Source: Bifidobacterium subtile (GTDB taxonomy: Bacteria; Actinomycetota; Actinomycetes; Actinomycetales; Bifidobacteriaceae). From it: a stretch of 33,439 nt of DNA. Of this stretch, positions 15,790 to 24,111 are shown piece after piece. Below the pieces are notes generated by a model that ran no database searches, was not told where the DNA came from, and worked only from the letters and a program-made list of their open reading frames with translations. A program made the position numbers and the translations under genes. Every line of letters begins with the position of its first letter. The stretch's first letter is position 1. The stretch spans positions 1 through 33,439 of the forward strand of contig NZ_JGZR01000004.1 of assembly GCF_000741775.1 (NCBI RefSeq). Reading direction: 5' to 3'.

Positions 15790-16624
15790 GTGGGCGAGCG
15801 TCGGATTACTGATGGTGACGTATCTTTTCCCAGCCGTGGCCTGCGTCTTGCGGACCTTGTCGACGGCCCCGTTGGCGTGCCTGACCACATGGACCTTGTC
15901 GATCACCTTGGCGGCGTTGGGCAGGTGTTCGCGGATGCCCTTGGCGAACCCCGGGCTCATGTCGCAGGCGACCGGTGCCACCCGGTCCGGGTCACCGTGG
16001 TGGTCCATGAAATCCAACGCGAACCGTTTGACGGTGATCCGCGTCCTCGCCGGGCACCACGCGGATCACGTCGCGCCCCGCCGGATCGGCGAGCACGGTG
16101 ATGTACCGGTGGCCTTTGCGGCTGGTCTCGTCGATGCCGACCGCCCCCACGCCCGTGCAATCCTCGTACAGGCGGGCCCGGTCCACATCATGTCCGATGA
16201 ACCGCCACGATCCCGTGTCATGTTCGCCGGCCTGCCCGGCCATGTCCGCGACCGGCTGGCTTTTCGCCGGCTCCACGACCATCGCCTCGAACAACAGCGT
16301 GGACCCGCTGCCTGGACGGGCCCACGGCACCGGCACCGCACGCACGCCGTGCTCGGGGCATGATACGCGCGGCACGCCCGCGTGGATGAACGCCTTGCAC
16401 CGGAAGAAGCTCAAGTGCCGCCACACCCGGTCCCTGACATCATGCATCGGGCACGCCTCCCGCCCGCACTGCGCATGCGGGCAAGAAAAACGCGAGCCGG
16501 GCTCGAATCCGATCGTGATGTGCAATTCGCGTCTGCCGCCCTCCCCGTCACGCAACTCCACACCCGAAACCCTCCAGGGATCAGGCAACTGCAAGGCGGC
16601 GGCGAACAACAACGTGGTATCCAT
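15790..16624 (-). pseudogene. ISL3-family transposase, N-terminal and middle part, frameshifted and truncated
   Basis: The reading begins MDTTLLFAAALQLPDPW at 16624. It has the zinc-finger-like segment FSCPHAQCGREACPMHD...VSCPEHG of ISL3 transposases, then the first catalytic region GAVGIDETSRKGHRYITVL. A one-base shift near 16036-16040 moves the frame to TVKRFALDFMDHHGDPDRV, VACDMSPGFAKGIREHLPN and VIDKVHVVRHANGAVDKVRK. Homology fades after about KTQATAGK (near 15820) and the C-terminal part is absent. The missing part matches in extent the fragment at 10873-11322 on the plus strand. Confidence 0.85.
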
Positions 16625-16659
16625 ACCCCCAAACTACCCGACCAGCCACCTCCACCCGA

Positions 16660-16690
16660 CCAGCCCACCCACACCAAACAGCGAAAAGCC
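16660..16690 (+). repeat. ISL3 terminal repeat, left end of the minus-strand fragment
   Basis: This is the 31-bp sequence of 11323-11353 with one G-to-A change. It sits 35 bases outside the transposase start codon at 16624, as expected for the terminal repeat of the element. Confidence 0.85.
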
Positions 16691-16780
16691 AAAATACCTG
16701 ACAAAAACGAGGTGGTGCCGTTTTCTTGGACAGTTTCCGGGATTGGAGGAACGGCATTGAGGTATTCGAGAGCAACCGAC

Positions 16781-16809
16781 TCAGGAATGGGGGATGCCGC
16801 CCCTATAAT
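16781..16809 (+). promoter_or_regulatory. Likely promoter of the 143-aa / 441-aa gene pair
   Basis: A perfect TATAAT (16804-16809) lies 33 bases before the ATG at 16843. The -35 position (about 16781-16786, TCAGGA) matches the consensus poorly, so an activator or a weak promoter is likely. The rest of 16691-16842 shows no gene. Confidence 0.5.
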
Positions 16810-16842
16810 GGGAATCAGGATGCCGATCAGGGGAGATTTTCT

Positions 16843-17274
16843 ATGGCCAGTACAAAGAAGTCCAATAAGCAAGCAAAGGCGGGCGGAAAGTTATCCATAT
16901 TCATCGATGTCGTTACGATGCTGTCACAGTTCATAACGCCTGAAATGCTTGGTCACACAGCGGAATGGCTGAAAGAGCAAAAGTTCTCGGATAAATTCGT
17001 CGATCTGGTCAGAAAGATCCACTTTCCCGAAGACAAGGACCCGTTGGATGTGGTCGGTTATCAATGCGATGCCGTCGAGGAGCTCATCGAAACAAAGTCA
17101 GCTGATCTGTCCGACAACGCGCCTATCGGTCAGTGGCGCGGCGAGCTAGGCAGGATACGCCGAGGCGTTGAACTGCTCGGCAAAGCTCCTGTGAAAGACC
17201 GCAAAAAGGTCAAGGCGCTCGAGATGCGCGCCAAAAGGCTGTTCGACAGCGCCTTCACTGCCGCAGTGAACTGA
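16843..17274 (+). CDS. Uncharacterised 143-aa helical protein, first gene of a pair
   Basis: The start at 16843 is set by GGGGAG 7 bases upstream and by the TATAAT before it. The product is Lys-rich at the N-terminus (MASTKKSNKQAKAGGK). A hydrophobic helix-like stretch follows (LSIFIDVVTMLSQFITPEML, 17-36), then mixed charged helices to the end. No catalytic motif was seen and no family was recognised. It lies 31 bases upstream of the 441-aa gene in the same direction, so the two probably act together. It opens the lower-GC island that leads into the defence-like genes. Confidence 0.75.
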   Translation: MASTKKSNKQAKAGGKLSIFIDVVTMLSQFITPEMLGHTAEWLKEQKFSDKFVDLVRKIHFPEDKDPLDVVGYQCDAVEELIETKSADLSDNAPIGQWRGELGRIRRGVELLGKAPVKDRKKVKALEMRAKRLFDSAFTAAVN

Positions 17275-17305
17275 CCGTCAATAGAAGAGATACAGGGAGA
17301 GCCAG

Positions 17306-18631
17306 ATGAATTCGAGCGATGTGGCCACCACGCCAGGCGGCGTACATGACATCCAGATTATCGAAGACGAGCAAGGCATGGTGGTCGTGGGCGATGATCA
17401 TGCGGTCGATTCCTGGCTCAAAGACGCAGGCCTTGACGCAAGGGCACGGAAGATCAGAAAACAAGCGCTTCAGACCGCTGGCGAAGCATTCCAGACAATT
17501 GGTGGTCTCTCCTCGCAGAGCGGGCGTTGGGTGAAGCTCACGAAGGAATCAGCCCAGCAGGTTGCCAAATACGGCTCGACGGGTACCGGGGTGCTGCGCG
17601 ATGGTGGGAAGATCAGACACATACTCAGCTTCGAAGACTTATCCAAGGCTTCATCGTTCGCGAATCCACAAATGTTGACTGGTCTCGCCGGTGTCATGAC
17701 CCAGATGGCCATCGAACAGGCTGTTGACGAGATCACCGATTATCTGGAGACCATCGACAAGAAGATCGACGATCTGCTGCAAGATCAGAAGGATCAGGCT
17801 ATAGCCAATCTGGTAGGCGTGGCTCATATGATCGACGAGACGATGATGATTCGCGAGAAGGTCGGTGTGGTGACCGCAACGACATGGTCGAAAGTCTCCA
17901 GATGCCCGCAGGATCTGGCCCGTGCACAAGGCTATGCCCTGCTCAAAATCGAAGGGCTTGCAAAGAAACTTGCAGCGGCAAAGGACGCACGGGAGGCAGA
18001 GGGACTGGCAGCGCAGTTGGAACAGGATCTCACCGATTGGATCTCCATCCTCGGCAATGCCGTGCAGCTCCAAGACAAAATCTATGTTGTGGAACTGGAC
18101 CGGGTTATGGCCGAGAGCCCGGAAACGCTCGAACAGCATCGGCAGGGAGTGATCGAGGCGCGTCGCATGCGTTTGCACGACATCGAAGCCAGGCTCTTCC
18201 AGCTCAACGACAGCATCCAACAGTCGGCTTTGAAAGTTCGTGACCAGAAGGTAATGCATCCGTTCGCCGTGACGCATACGCTCCAGACGCTCGATGAGGT
18301 CAATAAGCGTATGTCTAGTTTCGCCGTATCGATTGGCATCCGTGCAGAACGCATCGAGATCGAGATGGCGCCACGATGGTCCGATGCGGCAGGCAAGCTC
18401 ATATCTGAAAGCGCTAATCAACTCGGGGAAGGAGCCAAGCAACTCGGGCAAAGCGCTGGACGGTTGAGTCAGGACGCGGCGAAAATCAGCGGAGAGACTG
18501 CTCACCGAATTGGCAAAGGGGCGACCGAGTTGGGTAATAGCGCCATGCATGGTACCGGAATCGTGGCTGGAGCCGTTGGCGACGGAGTGAAAAAGCTGGG
18601 CGGTCTGTTTGCTGGGAAATCTGATAAATAG
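17306..18631 (+). CDS. Uncharacterised 441-aa coiled-coil protein with amphipathic C-terminal repeats
   Basis: The ATG has AGGGAGAG 4 bases upstream. Residues 1-60 are acidic. Residues about 110-150 include a hydrophobic stretch (PQMLTGLAGVMTQMAIEQ) next to a long helical region (DEITDYLETIDKKIDDLLQDQK). Residues 190-340 are predicted long helices. Residues about 365-425 hold 11-residue-like repeats of the form ANQLGEGAKQLGQSAGRLSQ, as in LEA or apolipoprotein-like amphipathic helices. A membrane- or filament-associated helical bundle is plausible, but no function can be assigned. It belongs with the 143-aa gene, and a convergent HEPN gene ends 23 bases away. Confidence 0.75.
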   Translation: MNSSDVATTPGGVHDIQIIEDEQGMVVVGDDHAVDSWLKDAGLDARARKIRKQALQTAGEAFQTIGGLSSQSGRWVKLTKESAQQVAKYGSTGTGVLRDGGKIRHILSFEDLSKASSFANPQMLTGLAGVMTQMAIEQAVDEITDYLETIDKKIDDLLQDQKDQAIANLVGVAHMIDETMMIREKVGVVTATTWSKVSRCPQDLARAQGYALLKIEGLAKKLAAAKDAREAEGLAAQLEQDLTDWISILGNAVQLQDKIYVVELDRVMAESPETLEQHRQGVIEARRMRLHDIEARLFQLNDSIQQSALKVRDQKVMHPFAVTHTLQTLDEVNKRMSSFAVSIGIRAERIEIEMAPRWSDAAGKLISESANQLGEGAKQLGQSAGRLSQDAAKISGETAHRIGKGATELGNSAMHGTGIVAGAVGDGVKKLGGLFAGKSDK

Positions 18632-18654
18632 TCTGGATAATTTAGTTTATAGCT

Positions 18655-20391
18655 TTAACAGCTAGAAACATTCCATCTCCATGTTCTCTTTTCATAGGAA
18701 CTTAGGGTAGTTCGAACTTCCTCGGCCTTGCCTTCTAGTATTTGTGAATTGCGTTTCTCGCTGTCCGCGCAGGCCAATAAATCGACATGTGAAGTTAACA
18801 CTGTACGATACGCTGCAACGGCCACGGAGATTGCACTTTCGTAAGCTGGTGTTTGATAGCTTTTTTCATACCGTGCCTTTGTATGCTGAGCCTTCGCTGA
18901 CCCATGAATGACTCTGCTCCTGACGTCATAGATTTTGCTGAGTTGCTTCTGCTTTTCTTTATATACACTAGGTTCTTGATCTAATAAACAGGCGAGTGCA
19001 GCAGTTACCCGGAATGTTGTTTGTTGCTTCACGCCGAACAGGTTCTCCCACGCCACGACTGCGTCGAGTAGTTTGTCATCCGGATCTTCTCGTTCGTTGA
19101 CGGCCGACAGCAGATGTCGGATACCAATCGACAGCTTCTTTAATCCCTGTTCATGTCCTAGGAATCGCTCCAGCCAGATTCGCCAGTTTTCAACGTTTTG
19201 AACTGTCAATACTAAAGAACCCTGGTTGTTGCTGTAAGGGCTTTTTGGTTCGTAGGCAACGCCGCTTCCGTTGGATAACGGATCGATGACCGTTTGCCAT
19301 ACCCATCTCCCTGCAGGAGCAATCGTCGGTTGTGACAGCAACAGCGCAAGTTGAACAAGTCGAACTTTCCGATTGATTTCGTGGCGCAGCTCGTTGCTAA
19401 GGCGGAACAGGTCCGATGAATGTTCTTCGGCGTGTTCTGGGAAAGCAACTTTCAGCGTTATCGGTATTTTGACCACGACATCGCCGTGGTAGTGGAATTG
19501 AACTTCCTTTGACATGGACGCGGTGCTGGTTGAATAGTAGCGATCATCAAACACCGAGGAAAAGCGTGCGTCAGCAGGTTGCCAGGGGAGTATTTCGAAT
19601 CCTCGCAAAGATGCTGATTGAGATTCAGCTGGCAATATGACCCCTGAGAGGCCGACTAAAACAAATGAGCGGTACTCACCTGTCGATAGCCCATTTCGAA
19701 CTTCCTCAAACACTGTCCGGACTTCTTCAAACAGAGTCGCGAAGTCTGGCGGCGTTTCTTCATCACCACTATGGAGAGATGCAATCCATGCGGTATTAAT
19801 CACTTGCATCGCTAATGTATTTAATTGCGTGCTTCCAGACATTCCTGTGCTGTGCACTGCGTATCGGATTAAGTTTCCCTCATCGCCACTGAAATCTGAA
19901 AATGCGTTGTCATGATCGTGTAGCCAGTCGCAGAGGTCATTATTGGCCAAGTTGGAGTACATGTCATACGACCAATAATTCGCTGAGATATTTTCTTCAT
20001 CATGCCGCATGCTGTAATCGGCCAGTAGTGCAGGATATGCGGACTCGGTGAGTGTCCATAGGCATCGTTCAGCAGGTGAAACATTCTCGGGTATTCGAGG
20101 CGTCTGGCCGTGGCACAGGCCACGCAATGCGTTGCCAACGGAGATCCGCCTGTCGATCAGCTGGCTCAGCTCTGATTGAAGTATGTTCGGGAGCTCTTGC
20201 GGTGTGACGCGCTCTCGAGTCTTCAGAATTGACCACAGGTGTAGTATCACCTGGTCTTGCTCGGTTGAGATATTCTTCGCGAAGTCGCTTGGAGTTTCCA
20301 GTTCACTGACGCTGCAATTGAGCAGATAGGACAAAGCCCAAGGACCGTAGTTCTCGAGCAGCTCCCGAAAGTTGTCCTCTCCTATTGTCAT
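18655..20391 (-). CDS. HEPN (Apea-like) domain protein, probable RNase effector or defence protein
   Basis: The product is 578 aa. No strong ribosome site precedes 20391. The C-terminal third looks like an Apea-type HEPN domain: KLLDAVVAWENLFG, AALACLLDQEPSVY, and then the R-x4-H signature RSRVIH (R491-H496), the usual RNA-cleaving motif of HEPN proteins. The N-terminal 400 residues form an unassigned, possibly sensor, domain. GC is lower than in the neighbours. The gene is divergent from the helicase gene with 77 bases between them, so they may share control. HEPN proteins of this kind are often found in anti-phage islands, where they act by abortive infection. The activity is inferred from the motif. 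Confidence 0.7.
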   Translation of the reverse strand: MTIGEDNFRELLENYGPWALSYLLNCSVSELETPSDFAKNISTEQDQVILHLWSILKTRERVTPQELPNILQSELSQLIDRRISVGNALRGLCHGQTPRIPENVSPAERCLWTLTESAYPALLADYSMRHDEENISANYWSYDMYSNLANNDLCDWLHDHDNAFSDFSGDEGNLIRYAVHSTGMSGSTQLNTLAMQVINTAWIASLHSGDEETPPDFATLFEEVRTVFEEVRNGLSTGEYRSFVLVGLSGVILPAESQSASLRGFEILPWQPADARFSSVFDDRYYSTSTASMSKEVQFHYHGDVVVKIPITLKVAFPEHAEEHSSDLFRLSNELRHEINRKVRLVQLALLLSQPTIAPAGRWVWQTVIDPLSNGSGVAYEPKSPYSNNQGSLVLTVQNVENWRIWLERFLGHEQGLKKLSIGIRHLLSAVNEREDPDDKLLDAVVAWENLFGVKQQTTFRVTAALACLLDQEPSVYKEKQKQLSKIYDVRSRVIHGSAKAQHTKARYEKSYQTPAYESAISVAVAAYRTVLTSHVDLLACADSEKRNSQILEGKAEEVRTTLSSYEKRTWRWNVSSC

Positions 20392-20405
20392 AGAATCAGC
20401 ATAAT

Positions 20406-20419
20406 CTCACTAACGTGAG
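20406..20419. promoter_or_regulatory. Palindrome in the divergent promoter region
   Basis: CTCAC-TAAC-GTGAG is a perfect short inverted repeat between the divergent HEPN and helicase genes. It could be an operator that serves both. It is only 5 bp per arm, so chance is possible. Confidence 0.35.
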
Positions 20420-20468
20420 TGGTCGTTGAGGAGCCATCATCGAAGAAAAAAGTGATTAAGGGGACAGC

Positions 20469-23400
20469 ATGGCTGATTCGGAATTGGGTCTTTCGGATCT
20501 TAAGGCTGGCCTCGTGGTGAGTGGTATTGTGCCCGATCAGTCTGTGACCATTGTCGCTGTCAGACCGATGAACGGTGCTGTGACGGTGTATTACGATGCT
20601 GGCGATGGCTCGACTTTTGGGCAGGAAATCATTGATCAGCAATCGGTCCAACATCTGAGTTTGGTCCAGCAATCTAGCCGTTCGTTGCCGTTTGACGCCA
20701 ATCCTGAAGAGTTCCGGCTTGCGGCCGAGGCCTTGCGTATCAAGTATGCGGCACAATATGATCCGATGTCCGCGGTGTATTCGTCGAATATTGACCCGTT
20801 GCCGCATCAGATTCGCGCGGTGTATGAGGATATGCTGCCCAAGGTGCCGTTGCGCTTTCTGCTGGCCGACGATCCCGGCGCAGGCAAGACCATCATGGCA
20901 GGTTTGTATATCAAGGAGATGCTGCTCAGATCGGCGGCGGAGCGGATCATCATTGCTTGTCCTGGCGGGTTGGTGGAGCAGTGGCATGACGAGTTGAGTT
21001 CGAAGTTCGGTCTCGAATTTGAGGTGTTTGATCCGTATATGCAGGTGCTGTCACCTACAGGCAACCCATTCCGTGACCACCAGCTGTTGATTTGCCGCAT
21101 GGATCAGGTGGCCAGGGATGATGATCGTCTGGCCATGCTTGGCGATGTCCACTGGGATATCGCAATCGTGGACGAGGCGCATCGGATGAGCGCCCATTTC
21201 AAGTCGGCTAAGGGCGATATCACCAGAACGAGCAGATATAGGCTCGGTGAGACGCTGTCGAGGACAGCGGAGAATCTTTTGTTGATGACGGCCACGCCGC
21301 ATTCCGGCAAGGAGGAGGATTTCCAGCTGTTCATGGCTTTGCTGGATCCGGACAGGTTTGCCGGCAAGTATCGTTCGAAGATCCATCATACCGACACCAA
21401 AGGCTTGATGCGTCGCATGGTCAAGGAGGATCTGCTCACTTTTGATGGCAAGCCACTGTTCCCCGAGCGCAGGGCTGAGACGGTGGACTACCGGCTCTCG
21501 CCGCAGGAGCTGGATTTGTATGAGCATGTCACGGAGTATGTGCGCAGTGGCATGGGCCAGGCGGACCGGTTGAAGGCTGCGGGTGATGCTCGGCGTGGTA
21601 ACAGTGTTGGTTTTGCCTTGACGATTCTGCAGCGCAGGCTCGCGTCGAGCCCGGAGGCGATTCTGAGGTCGTTGGAGCGTCGCAAGCAGCGGCTTTCACA
21701 GCGTTTGGATGATTTGGAGCACGATTCTCGGGTAATCGACGCTCCGGTGGTTGGCGATGGCTATGGGGCTGATCGTTTTGATGAGGATCAGTATGAGGAT
21801 ATGTGGGAGGAGGCTGCCGAGGATCAGCAGCATGATCTGGAATCACGGCTAGACGAGGTGGTGGACTCCGCGACGGCTGCTCAGACGAAGGAGGAGCTCA
21901 TTGTTGAGATTCATACGTTGGATGTGCTTGTCGCCGAGGCGCGGGTGGTTCGCAATTCTGGGCAGGACGCCAAGTGGCGTGAACTGTCGTCGATTCTTAG
22001 CGATAATGTCCTCGAATCGGGATCATCACCCATGCCGCATAAGCTGATCATCTTCACCGAGCATCGGGACACGCTCAACTACCTGCAGCGGCGGGTTGTC
22101 ACGTTGTTGGGGAGGCCGGAGGCCGTGGTCACCATTCACGGTGGGTTGAATCGGGACGAACGCAGGCAGCGGCAGCATGATTTCGTCAACAATCCTGCTG
22201 CGAGGATTCTCATCGCCACGGATGCCGCTGGCGAGGGGTTGAATCTGCAGCGGGCGAACCTGATGGTGAACTATGACTTGCCTTGGAATCCGAATCGGAT
22301 CGAGCAGCGTTTCGGTCGCATCCACCGTATAGGGCAGAAGCAGGTGTGTTGGCTGTGGAATCTCATGGCCAGGAACACGCGCGAGGGTGACGTGTATCTG
22401 CGGCTCCTGTCGAAGATCGCGCAGATGAAGACCGCGTACAACGGCAATCTGTTCAACGTGTTGGGTGACAGTGATGCCTTCGAGGGCAGACCGTTGAAGG
22501 ATCTCATGATTGACGCGATCCGTTACGGTGATCGGGATGATGTCAAAGCCCAGTTGAACCGAACCATTGATAGCAGCGTGGCCAACGGCTTGGAGGAGCT
22601 GGTCAAGGAGAAGTCGGCGAACACGTCGATGTATCCGAGTTTGGATGTGCGCAAGGTGCGCGAGCTAATGGAGCAAACCCGCGAACGCAAACTGCAGCCT
22701 GGGTATATTGCGGCATTCTTTCTGGCGGCATTCAAAAGGCTCAACGGTGCGGCACGGCTGCGGGAATCCCAGCGGTGGCAGTTAACCCATGTGCCGGCAA
22801 CGATTCGGAGCAAGGCGGCAAGCCTGAACAGGCATGAGCAGTTGGCGCAGGCTTATGAGCGCGTGACCTTTGAGACAAGCCGGGTAAGCCTGCGGGATGA
22901 CACCCCGGATGCGATACTCATCGCTCCCGGGGAACCGTTGCTTACCGCGGTTATCGAATTGATCATCGAGCGGTTTGGCTCGACGTTGGACCACGGTACC
23001 GTGTTCATTGACCGCACCGACACCCAGCCCGAGAATCCCGTGCTCATGGCTGCCGCAGAACAGACGATCACCGATGGTCGTGAGCGTGTCATCTCGCAGC
23101 ATTTCGATTATCTGCAGATTCCAAACAACGCCGACCCGCAGTTTTCCATTGCGCCTCCGTATCTTGATTATGAGCCGGCGAGAGCTGATGAACAGCCTGC
23201 AGTGCGTCTTGTGCTTGACTCTGATTGGATTCGTAACGACCAGTCGGGGCTGGTTCGCGATTGGGTGTACACGAAGGGTACTAGGCCGCGTCTTGACGAG
23301 CTGACTGTGCGCAAGCAGGCGGACAACGCCCGTGTCTTGCAGCAGGTGCGGGACCGGCTGCAGGCCGAGATTGAATATTGGTATGCGCAGTACAATATTC

Positions 23401-24035
23401 TGCTCGAAAACGAGCGCAATGGCAGGGCCAACAAGCGTATGACCGCCTCCGCAGCGCAGAAGCGCGCCCAGTCATATGAGCGACGGCTGGCGGCGCGTGA
23501 GCAGGAACTGGGCGCGGATGTTCGCTTGCATGCCAAGCCCGCACTCATCAGAGGGATGGCACTGGTCATTCCCGAACATGCGTTGCATGAGCAGACTGAC
23601 GTTGAAGATGTGGTGCCGCGCAGGCGACCACGGCTGTTCGCGAAGGATACGACGATGGTAGACCGTCGCGCGGTGGATGCCACACTCTCCGCCGAGAAGC
23701 ACGAGGGCCGCCATCCGCATGAGATGCCGCACAACAACAAGGGGTACGACATCCAGTCCGTGGATGCACTGGGCAACCGGTATTTCATCGAGGTCAAGGG
23801 GAGGATCGCCGGCGCTGAGGAAACGTTCACCGTCACCAGCAACGAGGTGGTGTTCGCGCAGACGCAGAAGGAACGCCACTTCCTGTCCCTGGTGATCGTG
23901 AGTCCAGAAGGTGCGGATCATGATCGGATTCGGTACATTGAGCACGCTTTCGATCGCATTGTGCCCTCGGATTCCACCACATCCTATAACGAACGCTTCA
24001 AGGATTACTGGGACCGAGGTACCGACCCCCGCTGA
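20469..24035 (+). CDS. SNF2-type helicase with C-terminal DUF3883 (nuclease-like) domain, defence system component
   Basis: This 1,188-aa superfamily 2 helicase starts at 20469 with AAGGGGAC 5 bases upstream. Motifs: DDPGAGKTIMAG (Walker A, 134-145), DEAH (235-238), TATPHSGK (274-281), and motifs V-VI in TDAAGEGLNLQRA and IEQRFGRIHRIGQ. This is the layout of the DrmD-like and other anti-phage helicases. The C-terminus has NKGYD(1094)IQS then IE(1108)VKG, the D-...-E-x-K pattern of DUF3883, a PD-(D/E)xK-like fold. It may translocate on foreign DNA and cut it, or recognise unmodified DNA. It heads a plus-strand operon with the DUF1156 and DUF499 genes (76 and 34 bases between them). Confidence 0.88.
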   Translation: MADSELGLSDLKAGLVVSGIVPDQSVTIVAVRPMNGAVTVYYDAGDGSTFGQEIIDQQSVQHLSLVQQSSRSLPFDANPEEFRLAAEALRIKYAAQYDPMSAVYSSNIDPLPHQIRAVYEDMLPKVPLRFLLADDPGAGKTIMAGLYIKEMLLRSAAERIIIACPGGLVEQWHDELSSKFGLEFEVFDPYMQVLSPTGNPFRDHQLLICRMDQVARDDDRLAMLGDVHWDIAIVDEAHRMSAHFKSAKGDITRTSRYRLGETLSRTAENLLLMTATPHSGKEEDFQLFMALLDPDRFAGKYRSKIHHTDTKGLMRRMVKEDLLTFDGKPLFPERRAETVDYRLSPQELDLYEHVTEYVRSGMGQADRLKAAGDARRGNSVGFALTILQRRLASSPEAILRSLERRKQRLSQRLDDLEHDSRVIDAPVVGDGYGADRFDEDQYEDMWEEAAEDQQHDLESRLDEVVDSATAAQTKEELIVEIHTLDVLVAEARVVRNSGQDAKWRELSSILSDNVLESGSSPMPHKLIIFTEHRDTLNYLQRRVVTLLGRPEAVVTIHGGLNRDERRQRQHDFVNNPAARILIATDAAGEGLNLQRANLMVNYDLPWNPNRIEQRFGRIHRIGQKQVCWLWNLMARNTREGDVYLRLLSKIAQMKTAYNGNLFNVLGDSDAFEGRPLKDLMIDAIRYGDRDDVKAQLNRTIDSSVANGLEELVKEKSANTSMYPSLDVRKVRELMEQTRERKLQPGYIAAFFLAAFKRLNGAARLRESQRWQLTHVPATIRSKAASLNRHEQLAQAYERVTFETSRVSLRDDTPDAILIAPGEPLLTAVIELIIERFGSTLDHGTVFIDRTDTQPENPVLMAAAEQTITDGRERVISQHFDYLQIPNNADPQFSIAPPYLDYEPARADEQPAVRLVLDSDWIRNDQSGLVRDWVYTKGTRPRLDELTVRKQADNARVLQQVRDRLQAEIEYWYAQYNILLENERNGRANKRMTASAAQKRAQSYERRLAAREQELGADVRLHAKPALIRGMALVIPEHALHEQTDVEDVVPRRRPRLFAKDTTMVDRRAVDATLSAEKHEGRHPHEMPHNNKGYDIQSVDALGNRYFIEVKGRIAGAEETFTVTSNEVVFAQTQKERHFLSLVIVSPEGADHDRIRYIEHAFDRIVPSDSTTSYNERFKDYWDRGTDPR

Positions 24036-24111
24036 ACACCCAGACATTGCCGCTTTGACTAGCGGTCCGAGAATAATCGTCGACAACACCACTTGAGAAG
24101 GAATCACACGC

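Noticed and set aside
11323..16690. Metal cassette as a classical composite transposon with two ISL3 copies
   Set aside because: One terminal repeat faces the cassette while the other faces away, and neither ISL3 copy has a complete transposase. A split or inverted single element fits better.
16691..16842. Missing 5' half of the nuclease-like gene on the far side of the second ISL3 end
   Set aside because: The minus-strand frames here show no resemblance to the expected N-terminal part, and the bases next to the two ISL3 ends do not form a matching target repeat.
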